Positions 24,650 through 33,696 of a stretch of DNA of 64,000 nucleotides are shown piece after piece. A model generated the notes under the pieces. That model was not told the origin of the DNA. It did no database searches and saw only the letters and a program-made list of their open reading frames with translations. The stretch is from the NCBI GenBank assembly GCA_029987115.1, contig DALTWK010000002.1, positions 57,856 through 121,855 on the forward strand, given 5' to 3'. Numbering within the stretch: position 1 is the first letter of the stretch; every line of letters starts with the position of its first letter. Made by a program: the position numbers and the translations under genes. The stretch is from Methanocorpusculum sp. Lineage in GTDB: Archaea > Halobacteriota > Methanomicrobia > Methanomicrobiales > Methanocorpusculaceae.

Positions 24650-27406
24650 CTATTCGTTCCCGAAAGCCTTGGAAAGAAGCTGCTTAACCGTCTGATACAC
24701 AGCAGGGGATACCGCAGGAGAAAATGACGCTTCGATTCTTTTCAGCATGGTATAGAGTTCAGTCCGAAGGAGATTGTTGTACTGGTTCATATAGGAGAAG
24801 ACCGAAAGCATTCCTGTCGTCAGATAGGAGTTGACGCCTGCCATACTGATAATCGATGCTTCCAGGAACTTTCTTCCCTCATCCGTCTCAATGGAGAGTT
24901 TCCGATTCTGCGAGAATCTGAGATACAGGGAACGGCTTTCTCCAGACTGTTCGCGGTGGAAGAAGGGAGATGCTTCTATCAGTTTCAAATACCGGACCGT
25001 GTCAGGAGAAAAAGAACCGGCAACTGCAGCTATGAAGTTTTCAAAGGCAATGGGATTTCCCGCCGTCCGTTTCAATTCCTCTTCCACGATTTCCATGCGT
25101 CCAAATGCGGATGAGGAAAGGAACAGCGTAAGGGCTGCAAGACGGTTAGTAGATGACTTTGCCGACGTAAACTGATGCTTGGCAAGGAACTGGGTATCCG
25201 GGGTATCCAGCGAGGAAAGAACCGTCAGAATCAGATTCCGCACAGCATTCTGTTTGAACTGTGCTGCAAGTTCTTTCGGCACAAATCCTTCCGGAACAGC
25301 ATCCGGAATGCCTTCATAGAGGAGTCGCAGTCTGACTTCATATCGCCCAGCAATCGACCGGAGAATCTTCTGCTTTGCCTGATACAATGCAGTATGAGCA
25401 TACTCAAACCTCGTATCCGAAACCGCTTCGAACATGGTGAACGGAAGTGAACCACAGGATGAAGTAAGTTCCTTGTCTTCAAGCATCTGCATAAATGCAT
25501 CACCGAACACTTCAGACGGCACTGCTGTTTCATCTTCCAAAAGGCGAATCATTTCCCGTTCATAGAGCGTAACAAACGTCAGGAATTTCGAAACAGGGTT
25601 ACTGTCATATGTCAGTTCCCGATAGAGCAGGTCATCGGATTCGTCGCGTTCCATCCGGATATAGGCTGCATGATTGGTATTCCAGAGCGCAAAGGATACA
25701 GGTCGGGAACACGGAACGGAAAAGGTAATGGTTTCCGCATCAATTTTCTGCTGGAACTCGGAGAGAACATCCCCGTTTTCTCCAATCAGTTTTCCCGTGA
25801 AGGGGAAGATCCAGGGTTTTCCTGGTTTGAATCCCTTTTGCGTGACGGTGATTATGGCAGTATGCAATTCAGAATCCCACTCGTATGCTGCAGATACAAC
25901 CGGATATCCGGTCTCCTTCAGCCATCTGCTTGCCATAATAGAAAAGTCGGTTTTTCCCACTTCCTCCATTACGCGAAGCCAGTCCGAAGGAGAAGCATTG
26001 GAACCGGCATACTTCCTGTGATAGAGATCGAGAGCCCAGGCAAATGCCGGTTTGCCGAGCGAGGTCTCAATCATACGGGTGAACTCCGGCGCCTTCACAT
26101 AGGTTACTGAGGTAATCAAATCATTCGGATCGTTGAATCCATCCGGCTCAATCGGCATTGAAATCGAACCGGTATCCAAAGAAAATGTTCCTGAACCCGG
26201 TGTGTAAATCTGCATCAGGTTGTTCAGCCGCTGATAACCTGTGCCAAAATGGAACGCAAGATAGTCATCTTCCATCATGACCGTTACGGCTTCATTGAGC
26301 CAGATAGAAAACGGCGTGTCGCCGGTTACACCCGAGCCGTTCAGATTGTGATAGAATTCGTGCTGCTTGACGCCGAAAAGATATTCGTATGCAGCATCAG
26401 TAATCTCGGCATCCGGCATAATGCGGTTTGCAATAATGGTCGTATTGCCGGTATTCTCCATTCCCCCGAAATCCGAGTTCTGCATGGCGATTTCACGGTA
26501 AACTTCATACGGATACTGATATCCCATGACAAGCTTTCGGGATAGTTCTTTGATTTCTTCACCAAGTTCCGGGGTTTCCCCGTTCCGGTAGCGTTCGGTG
26601 CAGAGTTCATAGAGTCTCTGCCGCTTGTCTAGGCTTTCATATTTTTCCGGACCCGTGAAAATATGCGTCCAGAGAATGGCATCAGCCATAATGTCGACAG
26701 CAGTACCGGCATTCTCCGGATTTGAACCGGGAAGGGCAAGCAGTTCGAGACGTACTGTCTTTCCATCAGGATAGACAAAGTCTCGGGAAAACGTATCCCA
26801 GGTTCCTACGCCGATAAAGAACAGGTACGGGGGCATCGGTTCTTTGTTTTCATAGGTAATCGAATCTCTGGTCCGGTCATATTTTGTACGTGGGATGGAA
26901 ATATTACCGTTCGAAATCAGATTGGTGTAGCGGGAGTCGGCGATAATCGTCGTTTTCCAGGTGCACTTGGTCCGCATGTCGTCGATACACGGAGCAATCC
27001 TCTGGAATCCCCACTGCTGACACTGAGAAATAACAGTTCTCGGTTTTCCTTCCGGTGTTATATCGTAATAGAGTCCTTCGAGGATGTTTGCTGTCGGATG
27101 GCAGACGGTTTTTGTGGTGATGCGGAAAGAAGACCCAGGTTTCTGCGTAGACCGGAATTTCAGCGTGAGAATATCATCAGCATAGGTATATTTTATCGGA
27201 CGGATGCCATCCTGGACTACGGTAAGAATTTCGAGATTCTTGGCGTTCAGTTTCAGTTCATCCACCGGATTCTGCAGTACGGTAAATTTAGTTTCTGCAG
27301 TGACAGTAACGGTATCTTCCTGAAAATCGAAAAGAAGTGTAATTGAATTGACTGCTACCGGCGGCAAGGGGAACTCAGCCGGACGATATAGATATTCCGC
27401 ATCCAT
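24650..27406 (-). CDS. M1-family metallopeptidase-like protein
   Basis: About 918 residues from ATG 27406. The gluzincin motifs are complete: GGMENTGN near residue 313, HEFYH near 347 and the third zinc ligand NEAVTV 18 residues later (HEXXH-x18-E). The N-terminal beta domain contains CQQWGFQRIAPCIDDMRTKC, related to aminopeptidase N/ERAP sequences that bind substrate, and the C-terminal half is a helical repeat domain. It should be a cytosolic zinc aminopeptidase processing peptides. A TTG at 27433 would extend it by nine residues but has no support; the ATG has no ribosome-binding site and a TATA-like CTTATCTT lies about 25 nt ahead, so it may be leaderless. Confidence 0.88.
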   Translation of the reverse strand: MDAEYLYRPAEFPLPPVAVNSITLLFDFQEDTVTVTAETKFTVLQNPVDELKLNAKNLEILTVVQDGIRPIKYTYADDILTLKFRSTQKPGSSFRITTKTVCHPTANILEGLYYDITPEGKPRTVISQCQQWGFQRIAPCIDDMRTKCTWKTTIIADSRYTNLISNGNISIPRTKYDRTRDSITYENKEPMPPYLFFIGVGTWDTFSRDFVYPDGKTVRLELLALPGSNPENAGTAVDIMADAILWTHIFTGPEKYESLDKRQRLYELCTERYRNGETPELGEEIKELSRKLVMGYQYPYEVYREIAMQNSDFGGMENTGNTTIIANRIMPDAEITDAAYEYLFGVKQHEFYHNLNGSGVTGDTPFSIWLNEAVTVMMEDDYLAFHFGTGYQRLNNLMQIYTPGSGTFSLDTGSISMPIEPDGFNDPNDLITSVTYVKAPEFTRMIETSLGKPAFAWALDLYHRKYAGSNASPSDWLRVMEEVGKTDFSIMASRWLKETGYPVVSAAYEWDSELHTAIITVTQKGFKPGKPWIFPFTGKLIGENGDVLSEFQQKIDAETITFSVPCSRPVSFALWNTNHAAYIRMERDESDDLLYRELTYDSNPVSKFLTFVTLYEREMIRLLEDETAVPSEVFGDAFMQMLEDKELTSSCGSLPFTMFEAVSDTRFEYAHTALYQAKQKILRSIAGRYEVRLRLLYEGIPDAVPEGFVPKELAAQFKQNAVRNLILTVLSSLDTPDTQFLAKHQFTSAKSSTNRLAALTLFLSSSAFGRMEIVEEELKRTAGNPIAFENFIAAVAGSFSPDTVRYLKLIEASPFFHREQSGESRSLYLRFSQNRKLSIETDEGRKFLEASIISMAGVNSYLTTGMLSVFSYMNQYNNLLRTELYTMLKRIEASFSPAVSPAVYQTVKQLLSKAFGNE

Positions 27407-27461
27407 AGTAATGATGTGTTGGCGCTGAAACAAGATAAGGTGTGCGAAAAAAGAAAAATTC

Positions 27462-28490
27462 TCAGTTCACTACATACTTTTCAACAGCTTTGCTAACATA
27501 TTCATCGGCAATCTCGCCGAGTTCCCAGCCCGGTGCCGTTGTTTCGAGATAGAAGTAGTCTTTTCCGTTCACTTCGATGTACGCACCCTCCTTCTTGAAA
27601 TCACGATTTGCAACACCCAGAGCAACATGACCGTCAAACCGCATAATGAGGACATCATATCCCATTTCGCGGAGAATCGCCGCCAGAAGAATCGACGTAT
27701 CTTCACAGTCGCCGGTTTTATCGACAAGCGTTTCTACTGGATACCGGGCATATTCATCTTTGCCGGTAGTACCGGTATCCGAGTCGTAAGGAATGTTTTG
27801 AACCATCGTTGCCGCAAGCATGAGTTTCTGATAGAGATTAAATCCGTTGGCATCAGCGTACCGTTTTAGCTGTTCAGCAATAGTTCCGGCTATCGAGCGG
27901 TTGTACTCTTCGGTCGGATATTTCGTCAGGCTGATAGTGGAGTGACCGAGTTTTCGGTATTTCTCATACATCTCTTTCGGAATCGAAACGGTGACGGTAT
28001 ACGGCAGTCCGTCGTAATACCAGCTGTACGTTCTTAGATACGTATTCGGATCAGGAAGCGGGGAAAGCACCGGTGATAGGGAAACCAGTTCATGTGCCTT
28101 CACTGTAACGGTTCCGGACCAGGGTTCATAGCCGTCTTTGATTACCGTGACCGTATGAAGCGTATGGGGAGAGACAGTAATAGGAAGAGGCGAGACGCCG
28201 CAGAAGACGCCGTCAACCGTGACTGAAGCGCCCTGCGGAACTGCAGCGACTTCCAGCGTGCCGTCGGCAAAAACGGTAGTGCAGAGAATAACCCCTCCTG
28301 CACCGAGAGCGGCAAGTACTGCAATCAGTATGAGAACCGTAACGAGAATCCGCCGTTTCTTCTTTTTCGGCATAACCCTGTTTCCGGCAAGGTGCTCCCT
28401 GTCCAGTTCCCGCGACCAGACCAGTTCTCCGCAGTTCGGACAGTACACTTCGTCGTCACTGATTTCTTCTCCGCAGTATCTGCAATACAT
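27462..28490 (-). CDS. Membrane protein with zinc ribbon, PEGA and transglutaminase-like domains
   Basis: The 342 residues show, in order: a zinc ribbon MYCRYCGEEISDDEVYCPNC at the start, a basic stretch and one membrane helix (VTVLILIAVLAALGAGGVIL, near 50-69), a PEGA domain (GTLEVAAVPQGASVTVDGVF and DGYEPWSGTV, about 77-135), and a transglutaminase-like domain with Cys in TGDCEDTSILLA near 260, His in FDGHVALGV near 285 and an acidic third residue in YFYLETTAPGWELG near 312. It should face outward with the zinc ribbon inside. Catalysis could be peptide cleavage or crosslinking. It is coupled to a small membrane protein gene whose stop lies one base ahead. Confidence 0.8.
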   Translation of the reverse strand: MYCRYCGEEISDDEVYCPNCGELVWSRELDREHLAGNRVMPKKKKRRILVTVLILIAVLAALGAGGVILCTTVFADGTLEVAAVPQGASVTVDGVFCGVSPLPITVSPHTLHTVTVIKDGYEPWSGTVTVKAHELVSLSPVLSPLPDPNTYLRTYSWYYDGLPYTVTVSIPKEMYEKYRKLGHSTISLTKYPTEEYNRSIAGTIAEQLKRYADANGFNLYQKLMLAATMVQNIPYDSDTGTTGKDEYARYPVETLVDKTGDCEDTSILLAAILREMGYDVLIMRFDGHVALGVANRDFKKEGAYIEVNGKDYFYLETTAPGWELGEIADEYVSKAVEKYVVN

Positions 28491-28491
28491 T

Positions 28492-28692
28492 TTATCTCAG
28501 ATTGAGTACTCCATAGACAAAGGCAAAAACGATGAGCGCCAGAACAAGAAGCGCAACCGTGAGAATAATGCCGCTTTTCAGATCGATTTTTCTCAAAATA
28601 TCTTCAGTCCTGCCGGAAAATCCGGCATCTAGTACTATGCGTTTCGCGTAACAGAAGAAATACTTGACGGGACGGAACCAAAACCCTTTCAT
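28492..28692 (-). CDS. Small single-helix membrane protein, 66 residues
   Basis: The frame MKGFWFRPVKYFFCYAKRIV then SGRTEDILRKIDLKSG and a C-terminal helix ILTVALLVLALIVFAFVYGV. The stop is one base before the ATG of the zinc-ribbon/transglutaminase gene (TAAaATG), which suggests a two-gene operon. The frame stays open upstream to 28791 but that would run into the oppositely oriented rubrerythrin gene, so I start at ATG 28692. Family unknown. Confidence 0.6.
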   Translation of the reverse strand: MKGFWFRPVKYFFCYAKRIVLDAGFSGRTEDILRKIDLKSGIILTVALLVLALIVFAFVYGVLNLR

Positions 28693-28714
28693 GGACGGAA
28701 TACAATAGAGAAAT

Positions 28715-29257
28715 ATGCCAACTCTGAAAGGAACAAAAACGGAAAAGAATCTGGAAGCGGCATTCGCCGGCGAGTCCCAGGCACGCAACAAATATACCTA
28801 CTTCGCATCTCAGGCACGCAAGGAAGGATACAACCAGATTGGTGACATCTTCGAAGAAACTGCAAACAACGAAAAAGAACATGCAAAACGCTGGTTCAAA
28901 CTGCTCCACGACAACGAAATCCCGGCAACCATTGAAAACCTGGCGGCAGCCGCGGCAGGCGAACACGAGGAATGGACGAACATGTATATCGATTTCGCAA
29001 AGACCGCACGCGAAGAAGGATTCGATGAAATCGCATTCCTGTTCGAAGGTGTTGCAGCAATCGAAAAAGCACACGAAGAGCGGTACTTGAAACTGTTATC
29101 CAAAGTCAAAGCCGGCCAGGTCTTCGAAGCAGACGGTTTTGTCATCTGGAAATGTACCAACTGCGGACATCTCCACTATGCAAAGACAGCTCCGGAAGTC
29201 TGTCCAATCTGTGCCCACGAAAAACCGTTCATCCCAATCAACCCGGAGTTTTACTAA
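28715..29257 (+). CDS. rbr: Rubrerythrin
   Basis: The 180-residue protein has the diiron four-helix domain with ligand motifs FAGESQARNKY near residues 17-27, ETANNEKEHAKRW near 48-60 and the second E...EKAHEERY pair near 117-124, then a rubredoxin-like C-terminus CTNCGHLHYAKTAPEVCPIC near 147-166. It reduces hydrogen peroxide in the cytoplasm of anaerobes, taking electrons from rubredoxin-type donors. The gene is divergent from the small membrane gene. A superoxide reductase is also present at 59.2 kb, giving both steps of an oxygen-defence route. Confidence 0.96.
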   Translation: MPTLKGTKTEKNLEAAFAGESQARNKYTYFASQARKEGYNQIGDIFEETANNEKEHAKRWFKLLHDNEIPATIENLAAAAAGEHEEWTNMYIDFAKTAREEGFDEIAFLFEGVAAIEKAHEERYLKLLSKVKAGQVFEADGFVIWKCTNCGHLHYAKTAPEVCPICAHEKPFIPINPEFY

Positions 29258-29308
29258 CTCCCTCTTTTTCCCAAACATTCATTCGTTTTTGCGTGAAACC
29301 TATCTGTT

Positions 29309-29608
29309 ATGTCAGCTGCACTCTACGGAGGAACCGGCATCACCGAAGCAGTTCTCTCTGGGCCCAACCCTCATTTTCAGGAACTGACACCAGGAGAGAA
29401 ACTGCGTGTCGTAATCTTCGGTAAACGGGTTCTTCTGGAATTTCTCGGAAGACATACCTGCGGAAATCCGTACGAAGAGGATGTAGTGATTGGAGAACTG
29501 GATGGAATTGCAAAGACTGCAGTTCTTGCCGTGAACTCCAAAACTCTCTTTGCGGTAGTAACCGAAGTCTCGCCGACAGAACTGACCGTGCAGATAGCTC
29601 AACGATAA
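29309..29608 (+). CDS. Hypothetical protein, 99 residues
   Basis: The product begins MSAALYGGTGITEAVLSGPN and is a small mostly beta-type sequence with FLGRHTCGNPYEEDVVIGEL in the middle. No transmembrane helix, signal or known motif is seen. It lies 51 nt after rubrerythrin and 12 nt before the next small gene, so the last two probably form one unit. Function unknown. Confidence 0.65.
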   Translation: MSAALYGGTGITEAVLSGPNPHFQELTPGEKLRVVIFGKRVLLEFLGRHTCGNPYEEDVVIGELDGIAKTAVLAVNSKTLFAVVTEVSPTELTVQIAQR

Positions 29609-29620
29609 GGATACAAAACC

Positions 29621-30013
29621 ATGACACCAGATTATGATGCCGAAGACGCGTTTGAACAATATCTATGTTTTTCAGCGATGCTTTCCCAGCGTCTGAAGAC
29701 AGCAACTGATGAACTCGAACAACTGGATGAACGTGACGACCCGGAATATGTCAGAGCAGTGGTACAGAAAGTTATGAAACCGCTTTGCGACCTGATGGAA
29801 TACCGGATCAGAACCTATCCGTATTCATCAGAAAATATCGCAGGAATGAAAGCCATATGCGGAGCACAGGCAGAGGAGTTCATATCCGCACAGAAAGAAA
29901 TCTTTGAAGAATACTACACACTTCTTCCGCTGGTAAAAACAAAAGAGGAAAGCGAGACGGCGTGGAAAGAAGTCGAAGCTAAGTTCGATGCCGTTCTTGC
30001 ATCCCTTACCTGA
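29621..30013 (+). CDS. Hypothetical helical protein, 130 residues
   Basis: An acidic, all-helical protein starting MTPDYDAEDAFEQYLCFSAM and containing a heptad-like middle (RLKTATDELEQLDERDDPEY). No cofactor motif or membrane helix is visible. It follows the 99-residue ORF by 12 nt and faces a convergent membrane protein gene. I cannot assign a function. Confidence 0.7.
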   Translation: MTPDYDAEDAFEQYLCFSAMLSQRLKTATDELEQLDERDDPEYVRAVVQKVMKPLCDLMEYRIRTYPYSSENIAGMKAICGAQAEEFISAQKEIFEEYYTLLPLVKTKEESETAWKEVEAKFDAVLASLT

Positions 30014-30036
30014 TTTTTTTCAATTAAATAAAAGGA

Positions 30037-30816
30037 TTAGGAATTTTCTCTAACAACAGTATCGGTCCGTTCCACAAACGGATTCTTTCTGATGCTGAAT
30101 GAGAGAAGATACGGGTAATATTTTGAAAGATATTCCATGTGCGAGAGCCAAAGTCCGATAAGCGGCCGGTAAACCCGTTTCACATCTCCTGTGAGATGGG
30201 CAGTGTCGGATGCAGGAAGGTTAGAAATATCTTCTCTGCTGGAAAGCTCTTCTCCAAGGTGGAAGAGAGCCCGCATCAGTTCTGTGTTGCTTTCTCCTTC
30301 CAAAAACACCGGATTTTCGACAATACGCAGAAGGAATTCATGTTTTTCATTTAGGAGATTTCTCAGGAGTTCCAGTTCTTCTGCAGATGGACGAAGGTTT
30401 TCACGATATACAGTTAGTTTCCTTGCCGCCTCTGCATACTCATCCTTCTTCCAGGAAGATGTGATATTCATTATTTCAGCAAGGGCATTTTTCTCGGTGT
30501 TGCATCTGCCGATGATTCGAAGAAGGTCGGTTCCCAGTTCTGAGAAGAACAGACCGATAATCATCTTCATCTTCTCCTGCTGCTCCTTCTTCGCCCGCAT
30601 CGACAGCAGACCGTTGATGATGAGGGTTACCAGAAGCACATTCAGTGGAAGGAATCCGAGTGCATTGAAAATATACGTCAGAGTATTGCTTTCTCCGCTG
30701 TCTCCGATGATAAGTATCTTAAGAAGATAAATGACGACGGTTGCGAGAATAAGACTGATGCTCAATGCCAGTTCCCATGAATATTTTCTCAGCTTCATAC
30801 CTGTTTTGTCCCGCAT
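30037..30816 (-). CDS. Membrane protein of unknown function, two N-terminal helices
   Basis: A 259-residue protein with two membrane helices (LALSISLILATVVIYLLKIL near 17-36 and ALGFLPLNVLLVTLIINGLL near 51-70), then a helical cytoplasmic domain with EELELLRNLLNEKHEFLLRI and a basic or aromatic end. The first seven residues MRDKTGM may not be used, since a second ATG follows. No enzyme motif is present. It is divergent from the chloride channel gene. Confidence 0.7.
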   Translation of the reverse strand: MRDKTGMKLRKYSWELALSISLILATVVIYLLKILIIGDSGESNTLTYIFNALGFLPLNVLLVTLIINGLLSMRAKKEQQEKMKMIIGLFFSELGTDLLRIIGRCNTEKNALAEIMNITSSWKKDEYAEAARKLTVYRENLRPSAEELELLRNLLNEKHEFLLRIVENPVFLEGESNTELMRALFHLGEELSSREDISNLPASDTAHLTGDVKRVYRPLIGLWLSHMEYLSKYYPYLLSFSIRKNPFVERTDTVVRENS

Positions 30817-30915
30817 ATCCTGTTTCTCTAGTTATCTGTAGGCAGAAGGGATAAATGAATGCCAAGAGGAACCATCTGACTGATTAATGAGGAATGAGAA
30901 ATAATAGTATCATCA

Positions 30916-32292
30916 ATGGCCGAAAACCCCGTTCGCATCCGCAGAATCCTCGTAATGAGCATACTAATCGGCATTATTTCCGGATTTGGTGCTCTGCTGT
31001 TTTACAAAGGAATCGAACTCTTCTCGGAACTGGTTCTCGGCGGTCTCTTCGGATTTTCATTCCCGATGGAAGGAGACACACTTGCTGAAGCTGCTGCATG
31101 GTCTGCACCGACAACAATCTGGCTTATTATTCCTATTCTCATGATTGGAGCGCTGATATCAGGATTGCTTGTCTGGAAGACGGCACCGGAGGCTGCAGGA
31201 CACGGAACAGATGCCGCTTTAAAATCATATCACACCGATGGAAAAATCCGCTGGCGTGTTCCGCTGGTAAAAGCCGTATCTTCGATTCTTACCATCGGTT
31301 CTGGAGGCAGTGCCGGATGTGAAGGACCGATTGTCCAGATATCTGCTGGATTTGGATCAATCATCTCGGATATCTTCAAAGTGACGCCGGAAGAACGCAG
31401 AATGGCGATTGCCATCGGCATCGGTGCGGGAGTCGGTGCAATTTTCAAAGCTCCTCTCGGAGGGGCGATTCTCGCAGCAGAAATACTCTATCTCCGCGGA
31501 ATACGGTTTAAAGTCATTCCTCCGGCTCTGCTTGCCTCACTTATCGGATATGGAATCTTCAGTCTTTTTGAAGGCTTCACCCCGCTCTTTGGAACGATAG
31601 AAATGTCCTGGACGGCAGTTCAGCTTCCTTTCTTCCTGCTGCTCGGAATTGCTGTTTCCGGAATCGGTTTTCTTTACGTCAAATCATTCTACGGAACACA
31701 AAAACTCTTCAATCTGTTCGCTGCGAAATTCAAGATTCCGAAGTTTCTGAAACCGGTTATCGGCGCTGGAATCATCGGCATTCTCATAACCGTTTTCGGG
31801 TATCTATCTCCTGAAACCTTTGCTGTCGGTCTCGGATGTCTTGGAACCGGATACGGCTTTGTTCAGCTTGCTCTCTACAACCTTCTGCCGTTTACCATCC
31901 TGCTGATTCTTCCCTTAGCCAAGATTCTGGCAACATCGCTTACTATAGGATCTGGTGCATCAGGAGGGGTCTTCGCTCCGGGTCTTTCTATCGGTGCATT
32001 TGCCGGCGGAGCTCTTGGAATCGGACTGAACTTGCTGTTTCCGGAACTGATTCCTCTGACGGCAGTGCCGGTCTTTGTTATTATCGGCATGATTGCAACG
32101 TTCGGCGGAGTGTCACATGCACCTGTTGCGATTCTGTTCATGGTAATCGAAATGACCTGGAATCCCTGGGTGGCTCTGCCGGCAGTTATAGCTCTGATTC
32201 CGGTCTGCATTCTGCTGAGAAAGATTACGATTTTCCGTCAGCAGCGTCTGCAGATGGACGATGCTCGGTCAGTAGAAGAAGTATACAAATAA
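30916..32292 (+). CDS. ClC-type chloride channel or transporter
   Basis: The 458-residue protein has the ClC pore sequences: GSGGSAGCEGPIVQISAGFG near residues 125-144, including the gating glutamate in GCEGP, AIFKAPLGGAILAAEI near 175-190, and GSGASGGVFAPGLSIGAF near 345-362. These build the anion path of the double-barrelled dimer. The gating glutamate favours a Cl-/H+ antiporter, but channel and exchanger cannot be told apart with certainty. No CBS domain is present. The gene stands alone and ends in a short hairpin. Confidence 0.93.
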   Translation: MAENPVRIRRILVMSILIGIISGFGALLFYKGIELFSELVLGGLFGFSFPMEGDTLAEAAAWSAPTTIWLIIPILMIGALISGLLVWKTAPEAAGHGTDAALKSYHTDGKIRWRVPLVKAVSSILTIGSGGSAGCEGPIVQISAGFGSIISDIFKVTPEERRMAIAIGIGAGVGAIFKAPLGGAILAAEILYLRGIRFKVIPPALLASLIGYGIFSLFEGFTPLFGTIEMSWTAVQLPFFLLLGIAVSGIGFLYVKSFYGTQKLFNLFAAKFKIPKFLKPVIGAGIIGILITVFGYLSPETFAVGLGCLGTGYGFVQLALYNLLPFTILLILPLAKILATSLTIGSGASGGVFAPGLSIGAFAGGALGIGLNLLFPELIPLTAVPVFVIIGMIATFGGVSHAPVAILFMVIEMTWNPWVALPAVIALIPVCILLRKITIFRQQRLQMDDARSVEEVYK

Positions 32293-32294
32293 CG

Positions 32295-32321
32295 CTGGTT
32301 CTGCAACCAGAATACTATTTT
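32295..32321 (+). terminator. Hairpin after the ClC gene
   Basis: CTGGTT (32295-32300), loop CTGC, AACCAG (32305-32310) followed after a few bases by TATTTTTAAG. A likely transcript end for the ClC gene. Confidence 0.5.
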
Positions 32322-32343
32322 TAAGAAATAATTGGTACAAAAA

Positions 32344-32378
32344 ATGCGTCTGCGCAGGAGAGAGTACTCTCTACGCAT
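32344..32378. other. Palindrome between ClC and fdhB genes
   Basis: AGAGAGTACTCTCT (32359-32372) is a perfect 14-bp palindrome, flanked by ATGCGT (32344-32349) and ACGCAT (32373-32378) that are complementary. The element could fold as a nested hairpin or bind a dimeric protein. It lies between convergent genes, so an operator role is not obvious. Confidence 0.45.
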
Positions 32379-32412
32379 GACGATTATTGAAAAATCCGAC
32401 TGTCTAATCAGG

Positions 32413-32440
32413 AAAAAAGTAAACCCGGAAGGGGGTTTAC
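32413..32440 (-). terminator. fdhAB intrinsic terminator
   Basis: GTAAACCC (32419-32426) pairs with GGGTTTAC (32433-32440) around a six-base loop, overlapping the fdhB stop. On the minus strand it is followed by six T (32413-32418). This is the likely end of the fdhA-fdhB message. Confidence 0.7.
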
Positions 32441-33693
32441 TGCTGTTCGCCGAAGACGTTCTCGTAGATCATGTCGGAGCCGGTTGCGTTCAGTCTTGCA
32501 CGCTCGTCGGCTTCTTCTGCGAATCCAAGAACTGGCAGTTCCATGTCGACTCCCGGCTTGTGACCGAACATCTTTTCGAGTTCGACCTGCTGGGCGTGCA
32601 TGTAGAGTGCGTTCGGGATATCCATCGGACAGAGTTCCTGACACTGACCACAGTTGATACAGGAGTCTGCAATGTGTGCGAAGCGGATCATCTGGAACAT
32701 GAAGTCTGGCGGGATGATTCCTGGGCGGACCAGGTGCGGCTTCTTGGTGGAACACTCAACACAGTAGCAGATTGGACAGTTCTCGATACAGCCGTAACAC
32801 TTGATACAGCGGGAGGTCTCTTTCATGATCTTTTCCAGTCTCTCCTGGCCTTCGCCGAGAGTTGCGAACTGTTTTTCCTGGGCCTTCTTACCCATCTTGA
32901 TCATGACGTTCTCAATCTTTCCTCTGATTTCAAGTCCCTTTGCTTCCGGTGCACAGGTTGCAATAACGCCGTCCTTAACTGCACCGTCGAAGACCATTGC
33001 ACCCTTGTCAGAGCAGACTTCTACGAAGGTTGCCTTTCCAGCTTTCTCGCCGAAGACACCCCAGTTACCACATGCGAGATCGCACTGGCGCGGGATCTTG
33101 GTTTCACAGCGCTGGCAGTTCATTCTGCGGCCGATACCTTTCTCTTCAAGTTCATCAATCTTGATTCCCTTGTGCTGGTGCTCGCCTTTCTCATCGGTGT
33201 ATTCGATGATGAACTGTCCCTTGTCAATCTCCTCTTTGAAGACTTTGTCCGGGTCGACGCCGTATTCTTCCTTAATCATCTTGCGGGCAACCTGCGGGGA
33301 AACAGTTCCACCACAGTTCAGACCGATGGAGATGACGTTGTCAAGGTTAATCTGGTTACGCTTGCCGAGTTCAAGAAGTGCTTTTGCATCGCATCCCTTA
33401 CAGGTGACTGCGACTTTCATGTCTTTTGCACCGTTCAGGTATTTCTTGATGAGTTTCGGAAGCAGGAGTGTTCCGCAGTGGAGGGAACCTGCAACTTTGT
33501 CAATCTCTGCCGGGTCAGTAATGAATGCCGGCTGCGGGTCGTATACATCGACGCCTTTCTTAACGGTTAAGACAACGTCAACAATCTTCTTCTCAAGCAG
33601 GTACTTCAGAAGGGTTGAGACTGCTCCTCCGCATTCTCCTTTGATGTTTGCATCGTTTGTCCATGCATAGAACATATCGCCTTTTGCTGACAT
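32437..33693 (-). CDS. fdhB: F420-dependent formate dehydrogenase, beta subunit
   Basis: The 418-residue FdhB passes electrons from FdhA to coenzyme F420. Seen in order are the N-terminal F420-binding region of the FrhB/FdhB family (GECGGAVSTLLKYLLEKKIV near 18-37), a central domain with CGGTVSP and CQRCETKIPRQCDLACGNWG, and two C-terminal 4Fe-4S cysteine sets (CIKCYGCIENCP near 296-307 and CINCGQCQELCP near 347-358). A GGAGG site precedes the ATG in the three-base gap after fdhA. Reduced F420 feeds the CO2-reduction pathway to methane. Length is usual. Confidence 0.96.
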   Translation of the reverse strand: MSAKGDMFYAWTNDANIKGECGGAVSTLLKYLLEKKIVDVVLTVKKGVDVYDPQPAFITDPAEIDKVAGSLHCGTLLLPKLIKKYLNGAKDMKVAVTCKGCDAKALLELGKRNQINLDNVISIGLNCGGTVSPQVARKMIKEEYGVDPDKVFKEEIDKGQFIIEYTDEKGEHQHKGIKIDELEEKGIGRRMNCQRCETKIPRQCDLACGNWGVFGEKAGKATFVEVCSDKGAMVFDGAVKDGVIATCAPEAKGLEIRGKIENVMIKMGKKAQEKQFATLGEGQERLEKIMKETSRCIKCYGCIENCPICYCVECSTKKPHLVRPGIIPPDFMFQMIRFAHIADSCINCGQCQELCPMDIPNALYMHAQQVELEKMFGHKPGVDMELPVLGFAEEADERARLNATGSDMIYENVFGEQQ

Positions 33694-33696
33694 TGT

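Noticed and set aside
28693..28791. N-terminal extension of the 66-residue membrane gene
   Set aside because: It would overlap the divergent rubrerythrin gene by about 77 nt and shows no conserved sequence.
32332..33570. 412-codon plus-strand frame opposite fdhB
   Set aside because: Unusually long, but it lies within fdhB, has no ribosome-binding site or known domain, and its codons mirror the biased codons of fdhB.
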